64,000 bases of DNA, from contig NZ_CAAJGL010000068.1 of NCBI RefSeq assembly GCF_900996225.1, positions 1,054,001-1,118,000 of the forward strand, given 5' to 3'. The stretch is from Paraburkholderia sp. BCC1884. GTDB taxonomy: Bacteria; Pseudomonadota; Gammaproteobacteria; Burkholderiales; Burkholderiaceae. The notes below the pieces were generated by a model. The model was given only the letters and a program-made list of their open reading frames with translations, did not search any database and was not told the origin of the DNA. The position numbers and the translations under genes were made by a program. Shown here piece after piece: positions 11,023 through 20,978 of the stretch; positions within the stretch are counted from its first letter, which is position 1, and each line of letters starts with the position of its first letter.

Positions 11023-11311
11023 GGGCTATAAAAAAATGATCGTCGCACGATCTTGAAGATGAATTGCCGATGCCGCCATCGGCAATTGCCATAGCTTGCG
11101 CCCGCCGCGCAGCGTCAAAGCACGCGATTCTTAACGCAATCGCGTAGGCGCGGCGAGGTTTTCTTGTGTTGTTTTACACGTCACGCTCCTTAAGGATAAA
11201 AACTGCACCCAGCGGTAAAACGCCGATGGAAATAAGGCGATAAAGTATTTTGCGGCTATTTGTAAGGTCGGTTGGTCGCACTCAAACCAACCCTGATTCT
11301 AGGAGACATGG
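11023..11311. promoter_or_regulatory. Divergent promoter region between AraC and GH3 genes
   Basis: This 289-bp gap should hold promoters for both genes and the AraC binding sites. It contains AT-rich runs near 11200-11240. I could not pick out convincing half-sites by eye. Confidence 0.4.
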
Positions 11312-13327
11312 ATGCACTTTTCCTCAAAAGCTGTTATTTGCCGCTCAGCACTGATGGGATCGGCCGCTGCGCTTACAGTGGGCTTTTACGCCTGCAGCAG
11401 TGTTGATTCCCTCACGCCTTCGGTCACGCAACGGGACTTCGGCTACACGACGCTGAAACTCATCAGCCAAGACGGGCTGAAGTTTAAGGACATGGACAAG
11501 AGCGGCCAGCTCAAACCGTATGAAGACTGGCGTCTCGCCGCCGAGGTCCGCGCGCACGATCTCGTTGGCCGCCTGACGCTTGCCGAGAAAGCCGGTCTGA
11601 TGATGCACGGCACCGTGCCCATGTTGAACGATGCGACCGGCACGGGTACAGGCGCGGCCTACGACATGGCTGCGCTGAAAACGCAGATCGACGACCGCAA
11701 CGTCAGCACGTTTCTCACGCGTATGATCGCCGACGCGGGCAGCATGGCCGATCAGGACAATCAGATCCAGACTCTTGCTGAACAGTCGCGGCTGGGCATT
11801 CCGGTGTCGATCAGTTCGGATCCTCGCAATCACTTCCAGTCCGTGTTGGGCGCGAGTGCTGGCGACAGTGGCTTTTCGAAGTGGCCCGAGACGTTGGGCT
11901 TCGCGGCCATCGGCGATGCATCGCTCACGCGCAAATTCGGCGATATCGCGCGCCAGGAATATCGCGCGGTGGGCATCACCGAGGCCCTGTCACCGCAAGC
12001 TGACTTGGCCACTGAGCCGCGCTGGGCGCGCATCAACGGTACGTTCGGCGAGGACGCCGATCTGACGCGCGCGCAGGTGCAGGCATATATCGAAGGCATC
12101 CAGGCCGGTAGCACGGGCATTCAGGCGAATAGCGTGATCGCGGTGGTCAAGCATTGGGCGGGCTATGGTGCGCAGAAGTCTGGCTTCGACAGCCATAACT
12201 ACTACGGCCGCTTCGCGACCTATCCGGGCAACAACTACGCCTATCACCTGAAGCCATTCGAAGGTGCATTCGCCGCCAACGTCGGTTCCGTGATGCCGAC
12301 TTATTCCGAGCCGGATGGTGCGGTGACGATCGATGGCATCGCGCTGGAACAGGTTGGCGCTGCCTACGACAAGCCGCTCCTGACAGGCCTGCTGCGCGGC
12401 AAGTACGGCTTCAAAGGTGTGATTGTGTCGGACTGGTTGGTCGCTTCCGATTGCGACGCGAACTGCATGAGCGGTGTGTCGTCTGGTTCTCCGTCGATCG
12501 TCGGACTCGGCATGCCTTGGGGCATGGAGAGGGCGACGCGGTTGCAGCGTTTCGTGAAAGCGGTGGACGCCGGCATCGATCAGTTCGGCGGCGAGAACGA
12601 TCCGAGCCTCCTGATCCAGGCCGTCAATCAGGGGCTTCTGCCGGAGTCGCGTCTCGCCGATTCCGCGTATCGGGTGCTGCTGCAAAAATTTCTACAGGGC
12701 CTGTTCGACCATCCGTATGTCGATGCGAGCGCGGCAAGCAAAATCGTCGGCAATGCGGATTTCCAGGCGCAGGCGCTCGACGCGCAACGCCGTTCCATGG
12801 TTCTGCTGCAAAACAAGGACAAGCTGCTGCCGATGGCGGCCGGCGGTAAGAAGGTCTGGCTGTACGGCATCGATCCCAGGGTAGCGCGACAATACGGCTA
12901 CCAAGTCGTGGCTACGCCGCAGGCCGCCGATGTTGCGATTCTACGCGTGAGCACGCCGTATCAAACACTGCATCCGAGATACATGTTCGGCTCGCTGCAG
13001 CATGAGGGGAGTCTTGCGTTCGTTGATGGCAGCAAGGACTACGAGGCGATCAAGCAGGCCGCTGGCGCGCCGAAGCAGGTCGTCTCGGTGTACATGGACC
13101 GTCCCGCGATCCTGACCAACGTGCAGGGCAAGGTCACCGCGATCCTCGCGAATTTCGGCGCGAGCGATACGGCGCTGTTCGATGTGCTGACCGGCAAGGG
13201 CGAGCCGCAAGGCAAGCTGCCGTTCGAGTTGCCTTCATCGATGGCGGAGGTAGAGGCGCAACTGGAAGATGTTCCGCACGATACGGCGCATCCGTTGTAT
13301 CCGTTCGGGTATGGTCTGAAGTATTGA
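11312..13327 (+). CDS. Exported glycoside hydrolase family 3 (beta-glucosidase-like)
   Basis: A 671-residue GH3 enzyme that should cleave beta-linked glucosides or short beta-glucans. The N-terminus is a signal peptide that may be lipidated (FYAC, Cys28). The TIM-barrel domain (about 60-440) has the family landmarks GRLTLAEKAGLM, the substrate-binding KHWAGYG and the nucleophile Asp374 in VIVSDW. The alpha/beta sandwich domain follows (about 470-671) with LLQNKDKLLPM and a closing PLYPFGYGLKY. It stands alone behind an AGGAGA site and is divergent from an AraC regulator. It lacks the third fibronectin-III domain found in many GH3 beta-glucosidases. Exact linkage specificity is not visible. 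Confidence 0.92.
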   Translation: MHFSSKAVICRSALMGSAAALTVGFYACSSVDSLTPSVTQRDFGYTTLKLISQDGLKFKDMDKSGQLKPYEDWRLAAEVRAHDLVGRLTLAEKAGLMMHGTVPMLNDATGTGTGAAYDMAALKTQIDDRNVSTFLTRMIADAGSMADQDNQIQTLAEQSRLGIPVSISSDPRNHFQSVLGASAGDSGFSKWPETLGFAAIGDASLTRKFGDIARQEYRAVGITEALSPQADLATEPRWARINGTFGEDADLTRAQVQAYIEGIQAGSTGIQANSVIAVVKHWAGYGAQKSGFDSHNYYGRFATYPGNNYAYHLKPFEGAFAANVGSVMPTYSEPDGAVTIDGIALEQVGAAYDKPLLTGLLRGKYGFKGVIVSDWLVASDCDANCMSGVSSGSPSIVGLGMPWGMERATRLQRFVKAVDAGIDQFGGENDPSLLIQAVNQGLLPESRLADSAYRVLLQKFLQGLFDHPYVDASAASKIVGNADFQAQALDAQRRSMVLLQNKDKLLPMAAGGKKVWLYGIDPRVARQYGYQVVATPQAADVAILRVSTPYQTLHPRYMFGSLQHEGSLAFVDGSKDYEAIKQAAGAPKQVVSVYMDRPAILTNVQGKVTAILANFGASDTALFDVLTGKGEPQGKLPFELPSSMAEVEAQLEDVPHDTAHPLYPFGYGLKY

Positions 13328-14175
13328 TGGTTTGATGCGTGTATTCGCTGCCTGGCGAATCGTACGGCGCACAGCCCATTTCCGATCACTGTGCGCCGCG
13401 CTTCTCGTCAACGCGAGTCTTCAGTTCGACGTCGCCAGAAAGGCCCGTCCGCATTGAGTCTGACGGCATGGACTCCCGCCCCCTTCGGGCGCATGCTTTC
13501 CGAGCCACTTTCGGAAGGATCCACATGCCTATCCGCGGACGTCGCGCATGTATCGAACTATCCAAGATTTGACCGCGGTCGCCGCGCGACCTGTAAGTAG
13601 GGACCCCTGCCCTCGTTGTCGCAACCCTTTTGGGTTGTATGGGCTACTCGCGCTGCACCGCGCTTATTGAGTAGTTTCGCCATCATTGGATGCTTCAACC
13701 TACAGATTTCCTGTCAAAACGATAACGGAATTCAAAAGGATCTTGCCGCGACTCAGCAGTAGGGAATAACTATCACTATTTTTTAATATATCTATGGCGA
13801 ATCCCAGAATATACCAGAATGGAGTTCGGCGGACTTCGTCATATCGATCTGGCAAACATATGTAACGCACGTCCAGAGCCGTATGCAATAAAGTCTGACG
13901 TGTGCGGCGTTCACATATCGTACTGGCGGCGCTACTTGCGACGGTTCTACACGCGGGAATCCCGTGACGCCCAGACGATGTCTCCTACACGTCCCGCGAT
14001 CCGTCAGAATTCTTCCATGGCCCAAGAATCGAAAAGTCAGCTGATGCGATTCGAGCGTGCAAAATCGACATATTGTAGCGGAATAGAAAAAGGCTCTCTG
14101 TCCATCAGGCGCATGCTTCGTCCACACAGCCGCTTGTTGCGTGGAGCAAGAAGAGCCCCCTTAAAGGTGAAGGAC
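13328..14175. other. 850 bp without a supported gene
   Basis: A short dyad (ATTCGC...GCGAAT, 13342-13359) follows the GH3 stop and could be a weak terminator. A second (CAACCC TTTT GGGTTG) sits at 13622-13637. An open frame on the plus strand runs through from 13819, but only its last part (see next entry) looks like protein. Confidence 0.4.
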
Positions 14176-14550
14176 ATGGGAGTCGACTTACAAAAGAAGA
14201 GAAAGTTATGCAGGAACAACCTGGGCTTCGCGATTGGATTTCTTGTCACATTCTCGTTGATTGCGTTATGCGGCGTCGTTCATGTCAATCAGTTACGGGA
14301 CGGGGTTAAAGCATGGGAAACGGTTGGGACACAGGCTCAGCTACCACTGGAGCGGGCAGCCAGCGGCGGCGACGTAGGAACAGTGTTGGAACGTCTGGGC
14401 TCGCAGCAACACGCTGCCGGGTCCCGCGGGACAAGCCCGGTTGGATATGCCGGACGCAAAGGTTGCTTCAGTTGCGCCGACGGGCGTGCGCGTCAGGCCG
14501 ATGTGGAGGGCTACCTCCAGAATGTTCGAGACTTCAAGAACTGGACCTGA
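14176..14550 (+). CDS. Hypothetical single-TM protein
   Basis: A 124-residue frame beginning at an ATG with AAGG 9 nt upstream. After a basic start (KKRK) it has one hydrophobic helix (about residues 16-36), then a charged region with a CFSC pair. I do not recognise a family. The beginning looks like the membrane-anchored N-terminus of a sensor or cytochrome-type protein, and the 3' half looks less coding, so this may be a truncated gene. It lies 270 bp upstream of the carbonic anhydrase gene on the same strand. Confidence 0.35.
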   Translation: MGVDLQKKRKLCRNNLGFAIGFLVTFSLIALCGVVHVNQLRDGVKAWETVGTQAQLPLERAASGGDVGTVLERLGSQQHAAGSRGTSPVGYAGRKGCFSCADGRARQADVEGYLQNVRDFKNWT

Positions 14551-14822
14551 AGGCCTTTCACAACCAACAGATTCGTCCGGTTGTGCGGCCGTCCTGCGAT
14601 GTTTCAGAGGTTTCACGGTCAATGCAAGCATCTGTCAAGTCATGCCGATATGGATGAACTGCCCGACCAAGTCAGGCACCGCGGAAATAAGGTCACAGGC
14701 GTACCTGGCTGTTTCTAACTGTTGGTCCGGCCTATGGAATCAATCGATAACAGGTGTTGGACGTGACCGTTTGGCTGACGCATTCTTCACTCACCGAAAC
14801 ATATTGAATTCTGGAGGCAGCA

Positions 14823-15455
14823 ATGAAGGGAATCATCGATGGGTTTCTGAAATTCCAGCGAGACGCGTATCCGCAGAGGAGAAAGCTGTTCAAGGAGCTC
14901 GCGAACAGTCAAACGCCAAGTACCCTTTTTATTTCGTGCTCAGACAGTAGGTTGGTTCCGGAGTTGGTGACTCAACAGGAGCCGGGAGGGTTGTTTGTGA
15001 TTCGTAATGCGGGGAACATTGTTCCGTCTTTCGGTCCCGAGCCTGGTGGTGTGTCAGCAACAGTCGAGTATGCAGTTTCAGCTCTTGAAGTGAAAGACAT
15101 CGTAATTTGTGGACATTCGGACTGCCGCGCAATGACGGCAATTGCGACCTGTAAGTGTCTGGACAATATGCCGGCGGTAGCCAACTGGTTACGGTACTCG
15201 GATTCGGCGAGGGTGGTGAACGAGGCGAGGGAGCACAGTTCTCTCGCCGAGCGTGTTTCGTCCATGGTGCGTGAAAACGTTATCGCCCAGTTGAACAACA
15301 TCAAGACCCATCCGTCTGTGGCGTTAGCTCTCGCATTGGGAAAGGTGAAACTGCATGGGTGGGTGTACGACATCGAACCAGGAACGATCAGCGCTCTCGA
15401 TGAGGTGACTAGGAATTTTATCCCGCTTGTAGACCATCCCAGCTATGCGGACTAG
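14823..15455 (+). CDS. cynT: Beta-class carbonic anhydrase of the cyn operon
   Basis: A 210-residue beta-carbonic anhydrase that interconverts CO2 and bicarbonate. The zinc ligands Cys39, His98 and Cys101 and the Asp41-Arg43 dyad (CSDSR) are all present. The cyanase gene follows on the same strand after 68 bp, the layout of E. coli cynTS; there the anhydrase replaces the bicarbonate that cyanase consumes and keeps CO2 from escaping. GGAG stands 8 nt before the ATG. No cynR-like LysR gene adjoins it, so control is unclear. Other housekeeping carbonic anhydrases are similar, and the name rests on the neighbour. Confidence 0.92.
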   Translation: MKGIIDGFLKFQRDAYPQRRKLFKELANSQTPSTLFISCSDSRLVPELVTQQEPGGLFVIRNAGNIVPSFGPEPGGVSATVEYAVSALEVKDIVICGHSDCRAMTAIATCKCLDNMPAVANWLRYSDSARVVNEAREHSSLAERVSSMVRENVIAQLNNIKTHPSVALALALGKVKLHGWVYDIEPGTISALDEVTRNFIPLVDHPSYAD

Positions 15456-15523
15456 TCCGCAATCAGGAAGTTTAATTTTTTGCCGGCGACTTTAAATTAA
15501 CTGAATATTATTGAGGAATGGTC

Positions 15524-15994
15524 ATGTCACAGTCACTTTTAAGCCAATCACTCCGCCAAAATCTCACAGATGTGATTATTGAGGCGAAGATCAAAAAGAA
15601 CTTTACATTTGAAGAGATTAGTCAAGGAACAGGATTAAATGTTGCGTTCGTTACAGCTGCGATTTTAGGTCAGCACCCGTTGCCACCAGCAGCAGCCAAG
15701 ATAGTCGCAGACAAGTTGGAGCTCGGGGAGGAGGCGATTAAACTGCTTCAGACGATTCCGATTCGGGGAAGTATCCCGGGAGGTGTTCCCACCGATCCGA
15801 CGATTTACCGCTTCTACGAGATGATTCAGATTTATGGCACGACGCTGAAGGCTCTTGTACATGAGAAGTTTGGTGATGGGATAATCAGCGCAATCAATTT
15901 CAAGCTTGATATACAGAAGGTTCCGGATCCAGAGGGTGGTGAGAGAGCAGTGATAACGCTTAACGGAAAATATTTGCCGACAAAGCCTTTTTGA
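15524..15994 (+). CDS. cynS: Cyanase (cyanate hydratase)
   Basis: A 156-residue cyanase that converts cyanate plus bicarbonate to ammonia and CO2 in the cytoplasm, as a decamer. The catalytic residues Arg96, Glu99 and Ser122 lie at exactly the family numbering, and the length equals that of the E. coli enzyme. The N-terminal half is the POU-like helical domain. I chose the second ATG: it has GAGGA 7 nt upstream and gives the canonical 156 residues, while the first ATG (15518) abuts that site. It lies downstream of cynT. It gives cyanate detoxification and a nitrogen source. Confidence 0.96.
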   Translation: MSQSLLSQSLRQNLTDVIIEAKIKKNFTFEEISQGTGLNVAFVTAAILGQHPLPPAAAKIVADKLELGEEAIKLLQTIPIRGSIPGGVPTDPTIYRFYEMIQIYGTTLKALVHEKFGDGIISAINFKLDIQKVPDPEGGERAVITLNGKYLPTKPF

Positions 15995-16176
15995 GTGCCG
16001 GATTATAATGGCTTTTTACTTTTAATCGTCGATGTAACGGGGTAAATGGGAGGCTCCTCAGGTGGGTGAATGGTTGTATCGGCAAGATACAGCGGCTTTC
16101 ACAGGGGGATGTGATAGGGGCCGAACACGGATTCGGTTGACCACTTTCGTAAATAGGTATCTCTATCCCCGGTATA

Positions 16177-16214
16177 GCTTTTCATCCCCGGCCTTCAGGC
16201 CGGGGATGAAAAGC
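16177..16214. repeat. Perfect 17-bp hairpin with 4-nt loop
   Basis: GCTTTTCATCCCCGGCC / GGCCGGGGATGAAAAGC with loop TTCA. It lies just upstream of a decayed tnpB. Very GC-rich hairpins of this form are characteristic of IS200/IS605-type element ends, so it is probably an element terminus; it could also stop transcription from cynTS. Confidence 0.65.
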
Positions 16215-16267
16215 CCGTTGTAAACGGCGAATCCGGGTTGCGCTGATTTGTCAAACAGCAACAGGTG

Positions 16268-17072
16268 TGTCTATACGGAGAACAATCGTATCGGCACATG
16301 CAGCAGACCATCCGCGTACTCCACCTTCGACTCAAAGACAGGCACGCCCGTGCGCTACAGGAGCAGGCACGCGCGGTCAACTTTCTCCGGAACTACTGCA
16401 ACGAGCTGTCTGTCAAGGTGAGGGAACGGGAGCGGCGGTTCCTGTCGGGCTATGATTTCCATCCGTTCACGAAGGGTGAAGGGTGCCGATAAAGCCGGGC
16501 TGGAACTGCACCCGACAACCATCCAGGCAGTTGCCGAAGAATACGCCACACGCAGAAAGCAGGCCCGCAAGGTGAAGCTATGCTAGCGTGCGTCCGGCGG
16601 CAGTCGCCGCGCGCTCGGCTGGATATCTTTCAAGGCAAACGCGATCCGGTGTCGCAACGGACAACTGTTCTTCGGGAAACTGGCGCTTTCGCTATGGGAC
16701 AGCTACGGGCTCGCCGACTATGACCTGGGCGCCGGCAATATCAGTAAGGACTCGCGCGGCCAGTGGTACATCAGCATCAGTGTGAAGCTAAGCCCGCAGC
16801 ATGGACCACGGCGCAGCGGCGCCAGAAAGTCCGCTGGTTTTGATCTCGGGCTGAAGGATTTTGCCTCACTCAGCGACGGACACGTCGTGGGTTCCGGGCG
16901 GCACTACCGCAAGCTCGAAGGCGAGCTTGCGAAGGCACAACGCACGACGAACAAGGCACGCGTGCGTGCGCTTCATGCGACGATAAAGAATTCACGGAGG
17001 GACCAGCTTCACGAGCTTTCCGCGGCGCTCGTTCAGAAGTACGGCGCCATCTTCATCGGTGACTCGATCTGA
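16268..17072 (+). pseudogene. Decayed, truncated tnpB (IS200/IS605-IS607 RNA-guided nuclease)
   Basis: Read in pieces, this is a TnpB: an N-terminal domain with IRVLHLRLKDRHARAL and FLSGYDF in one frame (about 16300-16470), then LHPTTIQAVAEEYATRRKQ in another (16500-16580), a TAG near 16582, and then DSYGLADY through the RuvC-I motif FDLGLKDFASLSDG to about 17070. At least one frameshift and one stop break it. The C-terminal third (second RuvC Glu, zinc finger, final Asp) is missing, as the reading ends right after IFIGDSI. No flanking transposase gene is present. It is a dead remnant, and the guide-RNA region that normally overlaps the 3' end is lost. Confidence 0.8.
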
Positions 17073-17092
17073 TTCGTTGAAGACGTTAAACG

Positions 17093-18436
17093 TCACAGGT
17101 CCGGTGTCGAAGCAGTGTTACCTATTGAGACCGCAAAAGGTATGGAGATGAATGTCGATGCAGCTGAAAGGAACACATACCACCCAGCGGCGGAATCTAT
17201 ACCTAGCAAGCTGTTCGCTGAAGCGACGACGAAAGGCGCGGATCCTCCAAACAAGGCAACGCCAATAGAATAGACAATCGACATTGATAATGCGCGGCCC
17301 TGAACTGGGAACATTTCGAGGATAGCAACGATAATCGGACCGCCAGCCAACGAAGACAGACCAGCGAACAGAGCTATTACACCTGCAAAAGATAACGGAT
17401 TGGCGTGGGAAGCCGCATAACCGAAGGCGGGAAGTACAAATACCATCGTGAGGCCACGAGCAAAAAGGATGGTGCGGGTTCTTCCGAATAGGTCACCCAT
17501 CAAACCGCCAACAACGGACAGTACTAAAGTTGTAGAGCCCACTACGGCAGTTGTGAAGAAAGGAGAGGTCGTAGATGGGGTGGTTCCGCCGACGCCAAAC
17601 ATTGTGGTGAAGGATGCGACGTATGTCGGGACGGTCCCGCCGAAAATCAAAACTGCTGCGACGAGCCACTGCGCCCGGTACTGTGAGATGACTGTGATGG
17701 CCGATTGTCTGACTAGCGGCGGCTGCCATCGTTCGCTAATGTTTCGACGGAGATAGATCTGGACTGGGATCAAAGAGCTTGCCACGAGAAACGGAACGCG
17801 CCATCCCCAGCGTTCGATCTGCGTGGAAGAAAGAAGGCCGTAGAGGGAAAGCCCGCAGACCCCGGCCGCAAGGAGCGCTAGTCCCTGACCGGCCATCAAC
17901 CATCCGGCATACAGGCATTTCTGATCAGCGCGACAGTTTTCGATCAGGAGAGCGCCTGAAGAACCCATTTCACCGCCGATAGCAACGCCTTGAAGAACAC
18001 GGCACAAAAGCACCCCGGCAGGAGCGAATATCCCGATCATAGAAAATCCGGGTATTACGGCAAGGCTCAGGCTGCCCGCAGTGGCGAGAGCCGAAGTGAG
18101 AAGCAGGGCTGGTTTCCGGCCGGCACGGTCTGCGTGTGTGCCGATGAGTAGAGCGCCAATCGGGCGTGACAGGAATCCTGCGGCAAATGTCCCTAGTACG
18201 AGAAGCAGCCCATGGTTGGCTGCCGCGTATGGAAAGAATGTTCGGGTGATAAATTTGGCAAAGATCGTATAAGCGAAATAGTCGAAAAATTCAAGCGCAT
18301 TTGCCAATACGACAGTCGCCAGAACGCTTTTTTGAAAGTGCGTCTCGGTCGGTGCGTCGATGGATCTACCGAAGGCGCGTCGCATGCTGTTGCGTGGCTG
18401 AACAAGCCCCGCCAGCATAGTAGAGAGCAGCCTCAT
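17093..18436 (-). CDS. MFS transporter, metabolite:H+ symporter type
   Basis: A 447-residue carrier with 12 predicted membrane helices. The loop 2-3 motif GTHADRAGRKPALL and the FLSRPIGALLIG segment are typical of the metabolite:H+ symporter group (KgtP, ProP, ShiA and MhpT relatives), which carry organic acids, betaines or aromatic acids. I chose the ATG at 18436 because it overlaps the stop of the upstream histidine kinase gene (ATGA), which implies translational coupling; a longer frame upstream would overlap the kinase by 50 bases. The pairing suggests that the kinase senses something connected to the transported solute. Substrate unknown. Confidence 0.85.
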   Translation of the reverse strand: MRLLSTMLAGLVQPRNSMRRAFGRSIDAPTETHFQKSVLATVVLANALEFFDYFAYTIFAKFITRTFFPYAAANHGLLLVLGTFAAGFLSRPIGALLIGTHADRAGRKPALLLTSALATAGSLSLAVIPGFSMIGIFAPAGVLLCRVLQGVAIGGEMGSSGALLIENCRADQKCLYAGWLMAGQGLALLAAGVCGLSLYGLLSSTQIERWGWRVPFLVASSLIPVQIYLRRNISERWQPPLVRQSAITVISQYRAQWLVAAVLIFGGTVPTYVASFTTMFGVGGTTPSTTSPFFTTAVVGSTTLVLSVVGGLMGDLFGRTRTILFARGLTMVFVLPAFGYAASHANPLSFAGVIALFAGLSSLAGGPIIVAILEMFPVQGRALSMSIVYSIGVALFGGSAPFVVASANSLLGIDSAAGWYVFLSAASTFISIPFAVSIGNTASTPDL

Positions 18437-19728
18437 GCCACGCGCTTTGGGGTGCCACGATTGTCGGGCAAATTGCACGTCGGGCAAGGAAGTGTGAAGC
18501 AGAACCGTGTACCCTCTTCGCCGGTGGTTGCGATCCAGATTTCACCCCCATGCGCCTCGACCAGTGATTTCGAAATCGGTAGGCCCATACCCATTCCGTT
18601 GCTTTTAGTAGTAGCAAAAGGGTGAAAAATAATGTCCCTTTGGGATTCCTCGATCCCATGTCCTGTGTCAGTAACCTCGAAGAGTGTTTGCGTTTCGTCG
18701 TGTTGGGTGACTCGCACGGACAAAGTTGACCGGTCGTGGTCGCGACCGCTGGCGATGATGGCATGGATGCCATTGATCAAAAGATTGATCAGCACTTGCT
18801 GAAGCTGGACTCGGTCGGCGTGAACCCGAATACCGGGTTCGATTTCCGTGTTTAGCTTGATAGCGTTTGCATTCGCCTCCGATGCGATAAGAAGCATTGC
18901 GGAATTGATAACATCTGCACAATCTAGCGTTATCGCTTCAACCGGGGCCCCCGACAGAAAATTGCGAAGACGTTGGCAGATCGCAGACATATCGTCAGTC
19001 CAACGCGAAGCATATTGAAAGGCGGTAACCGCTTCCTCGATCTCCGGTTCGGACCTATCCAGCCAGCGAATGGCCGCATCCAGCGTGGTGCGGATCGCCC
19101 CAAGTGGTTGACCGATTTCATGCGTGATCGATGCCACGAGTTGCCCGACCATTGAAGCCCTTGCGGTGCGGGCCATCTGCGAACGCAGTGTTTCCAATCG
19201 GTCGTTGTTTTGCTTTTGTTCAGTAACGTCGAAAGCGTAGAAATGGAGGCGCCGGTACTCGTCATCGCTCCTTGGGAGTGAGCATTTCCAGACTATCGGC
19301 ACCTTCTTGCCTGTCAGCGTTGACAGCATCCGTTCGCCTTGACACGACGAGCGGCCATCGAACATGGCTTGCAGGACCTGAAAGTTGCTTATTCGGCTTG
19401 CTGGTAGCAGTTTACGGGACCATGCAAAGAACATCTCCTTCGAATCTGCTTCGAAGAGTGCCAGAGTGGCTTCGTTCGCGTCAACAATGGAGTGCAAAGC
19501 GCGTAACTCTTCAATCACTCGAGGATTCTTTTTAAGATAGTCCTCGAGATTCACGACACCCCACGCCTTAAGTGCGTCTGTCCATCGCTTGATGCCCGAC
19601 CAATCTTCGATGAGGATGGGGATTGGCGCATAGCAAAAAAGAGCACCTGTCTCTCCAAGTCCATCTGCCGGATGGCCTTGGAGAGTGGCAGACCTCGAAA
19701 CAGTGTGCGCTTGTTTGGGTTCATTCAT
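18433..19728 (-). CDS. Soluble PAS-type sensor histidine kinase
   Basis: A 431-residue kinase without membrane segments. An N-terminal PAS-like sensor region occupies about residues 25-185. The dimerisation/phosphoacceptor helix carries His203 (SITHEIGQPLGAI), and the ATP domain has the N box (VLINLLING, about 312-320), G1 (DTGHGIEE, 354) and G2 (GMGMGLPIS, 378). The HEIGQPL form is common in FixL-like kinases of Burkholderia and rhizobia. It is translationally coupled to the MFS gene. The likely partners are the two response regulators on the opposite strand 1-2 kb away. The N-terminal domain shows no heme-ligand pattern that I can recognise. Confidence 0.9.
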   Translation of the reverse strand: MNEPKQAHTVSRSATLQGHPADGLGETGALFCYAPIPILIEDWSGIKRWTDALKAWGVVNLEDYLKKNPRVIEELRALHSIVDANEATLALFEADSKEMFFAWSRKLLPASRISNFQVLQAMFDGRSSCQGERMLSTLTGKKVPIVWKCSLPRSDDEYRRLHFYAFDVTEQKQNNDRLETLRSQMARTARASMVGQLVASITHEIGQPLGAIRTTLDAAIRWLDRSEPEIEEAVTAFQYASRWTDDMSAICQRLRNFLSGAPVEAITLDCADVINSAMLLIASEANANAIKLNTEIEPGIRVHADRVQLQQVLINLLINGIHAIIASGRDHDRSTLSVRVTQHDETQTLFEVTDTGHGIEESQRDIIFHPFATTKSNGMGMGLPISKSLVEAHGGEIWIATTGEEGTRFCFTLPCPTCNLPDNRGTPKRVA

Positions 19729-19779
19729 ACCGTAGAGACATGTCGTGACTTAGTGCGTAGGCGACTTGCCCGGGCGGTG

Positions 19780-19935
19780 TCAAAGGGTAACTTTTGGCAG
19801 GTTTAAGACGATCAATACGTAGGCAAACTCCATGATACGATTGGGAATTCGATCGACGTCGCGAAGCAACCACTGTTCGAACAACGGTGTGCCAGGAAAG
19901 ATGCCCTTCGCTTGCTCCAACAGTCGTTGTTCCTA
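19780..19935 (-). pseudogene. Possible 3' fragment of an unidentified gene
   Basis: One minus-strand frame reads like real protein for about 50 codons, with the core GIFPGTPLFEQWLLRDVDRI, and ends at a TGA (19780-19782). A TAG interrupts it just upstream. I do not recognise the family. It lies directly upstream of the kinase start on the same strand. Confidence 0.3.
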
Positions 19936-20591
19936 GAGTCGGAGCTGAACTATCCAACTGACGTGTCGAAACGCCTTAACGCGGCGTAAAATATCAATAA
20001 ATTTTGTCTGCAATCTGAAGTCAGCATGGTTTTCCCATCCGCCTTTGTGCTACGAAAGGCGCGCTTGTTGCAGAAACGGCGTCCACGTCGAAGTCTTGCT
20101 CTTTTCGTAGCCGTGTTCGCTGCCGCTGTCGCTTTACTTTGCCACAGATGCAGTGAGTGGATTTTAGTAATCGCACGGAAATTTAGCCTAATGTATCGTG
20201 CGTTGCACACAGCGGAATTGCGCTTGACCCAACTCGAGTGGGGCCGCGACTCCACTTGAGTTGCCACGCGGATCACGTTTCATTGCATCAACATCGTGCG
20301 AAGTATTTGTAGACGCAGTTATGGCGTGTGAACAACCCATCAAGCAAAAGTTGGAATATCCTTCGACTTGCTGCGGGCATCGGTTCGCGCGTTCGGAGCA
20401 GACTGTCAAATGTCTTTAGTCGGTGACAAAAAAAGGCGGGGGCGACACGGAGGGATTGGGACACGCTTACTTCGAATGCTATGGCATATACCTAAATATA
20501 ATTCTCCCGGCCTACCGGTTTCGGTAGCATGGTATGGTCAAAGCGGGCTGCTTCGTGCCGCTGTCCTGAAATTTCGGCCGAGGTTCGCGAT
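19936..20591. other. 650 bp upstream of the receiver protein, no gene recognised
   Basis: Open frames here match nothing familiar. The stretch should hold the promoter of the receiver gene and part of the control region of the kinase operon. Confidence 0.35.
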
Positions 20592-20978
20592 TTGAAAAAA
20601 AAACTACTAATCTCGATTATTGACGATGACGAATCCATTCGCATCGCGACCTCAAGCTTGATCCGGTCTCTCGGTTGGGAGACTCAACTCTACTCGTCCG
20701 CCGAGCAGTTTCTTGCATCTGGGAGTTTCGGTGATGTTACCTGCGTCATATCCGATTTGAAGATGCCAGGGATGTGCGGAATTGAGATGTACCGTCATCT
20801 TCTTGGTACAGGTTTCAGATGCCCAATGATCTTTATTTCGGCATTTATATCCGAGAAAGTGCGGAATCAGGCGCATCAACTTGGCGCTCTATGTGTGCTT
20901 GCTAAGCCCGTCAACGCGGCGGAGTTGTCTCGACTTCTGGAAGGAATAAAATCTGTCTGCTCGGATGCAACGACCTGA
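20592..20978 (+). CDS. Stand-alone receiver-domain response regulator
   Basis: A 128-residue protein made only of a CheY-like receiver: acidic pocket Asp11-Asp13, phosphoacceptor Asp55 (ISDLKMPG), then the conserved Lys in LAKPV. No output domain follows. I chose the TTG start with GAGG 8 nt upstream, since an upstream ATG (20529) adds 21 residues that are not part of the fold. Such proteins act as phosphate relays or sinks between a kinase and a DNA-binding regulator. The soluble kinase on the other strand and the FixJ-type regulator downstream are natural partners. Confidence 0.8.
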   Translation: MKKKLLISIIDDDESIRIATSSLIRSLGWETQLYSSAEQFLASGSFGDVTCVISDLKMPGMCGIEMYRHLLGTGFRCPMIFISAFISEKVRNQAHQLGALCVLAKPVNAAELSRLLEGIKSVCSDATT

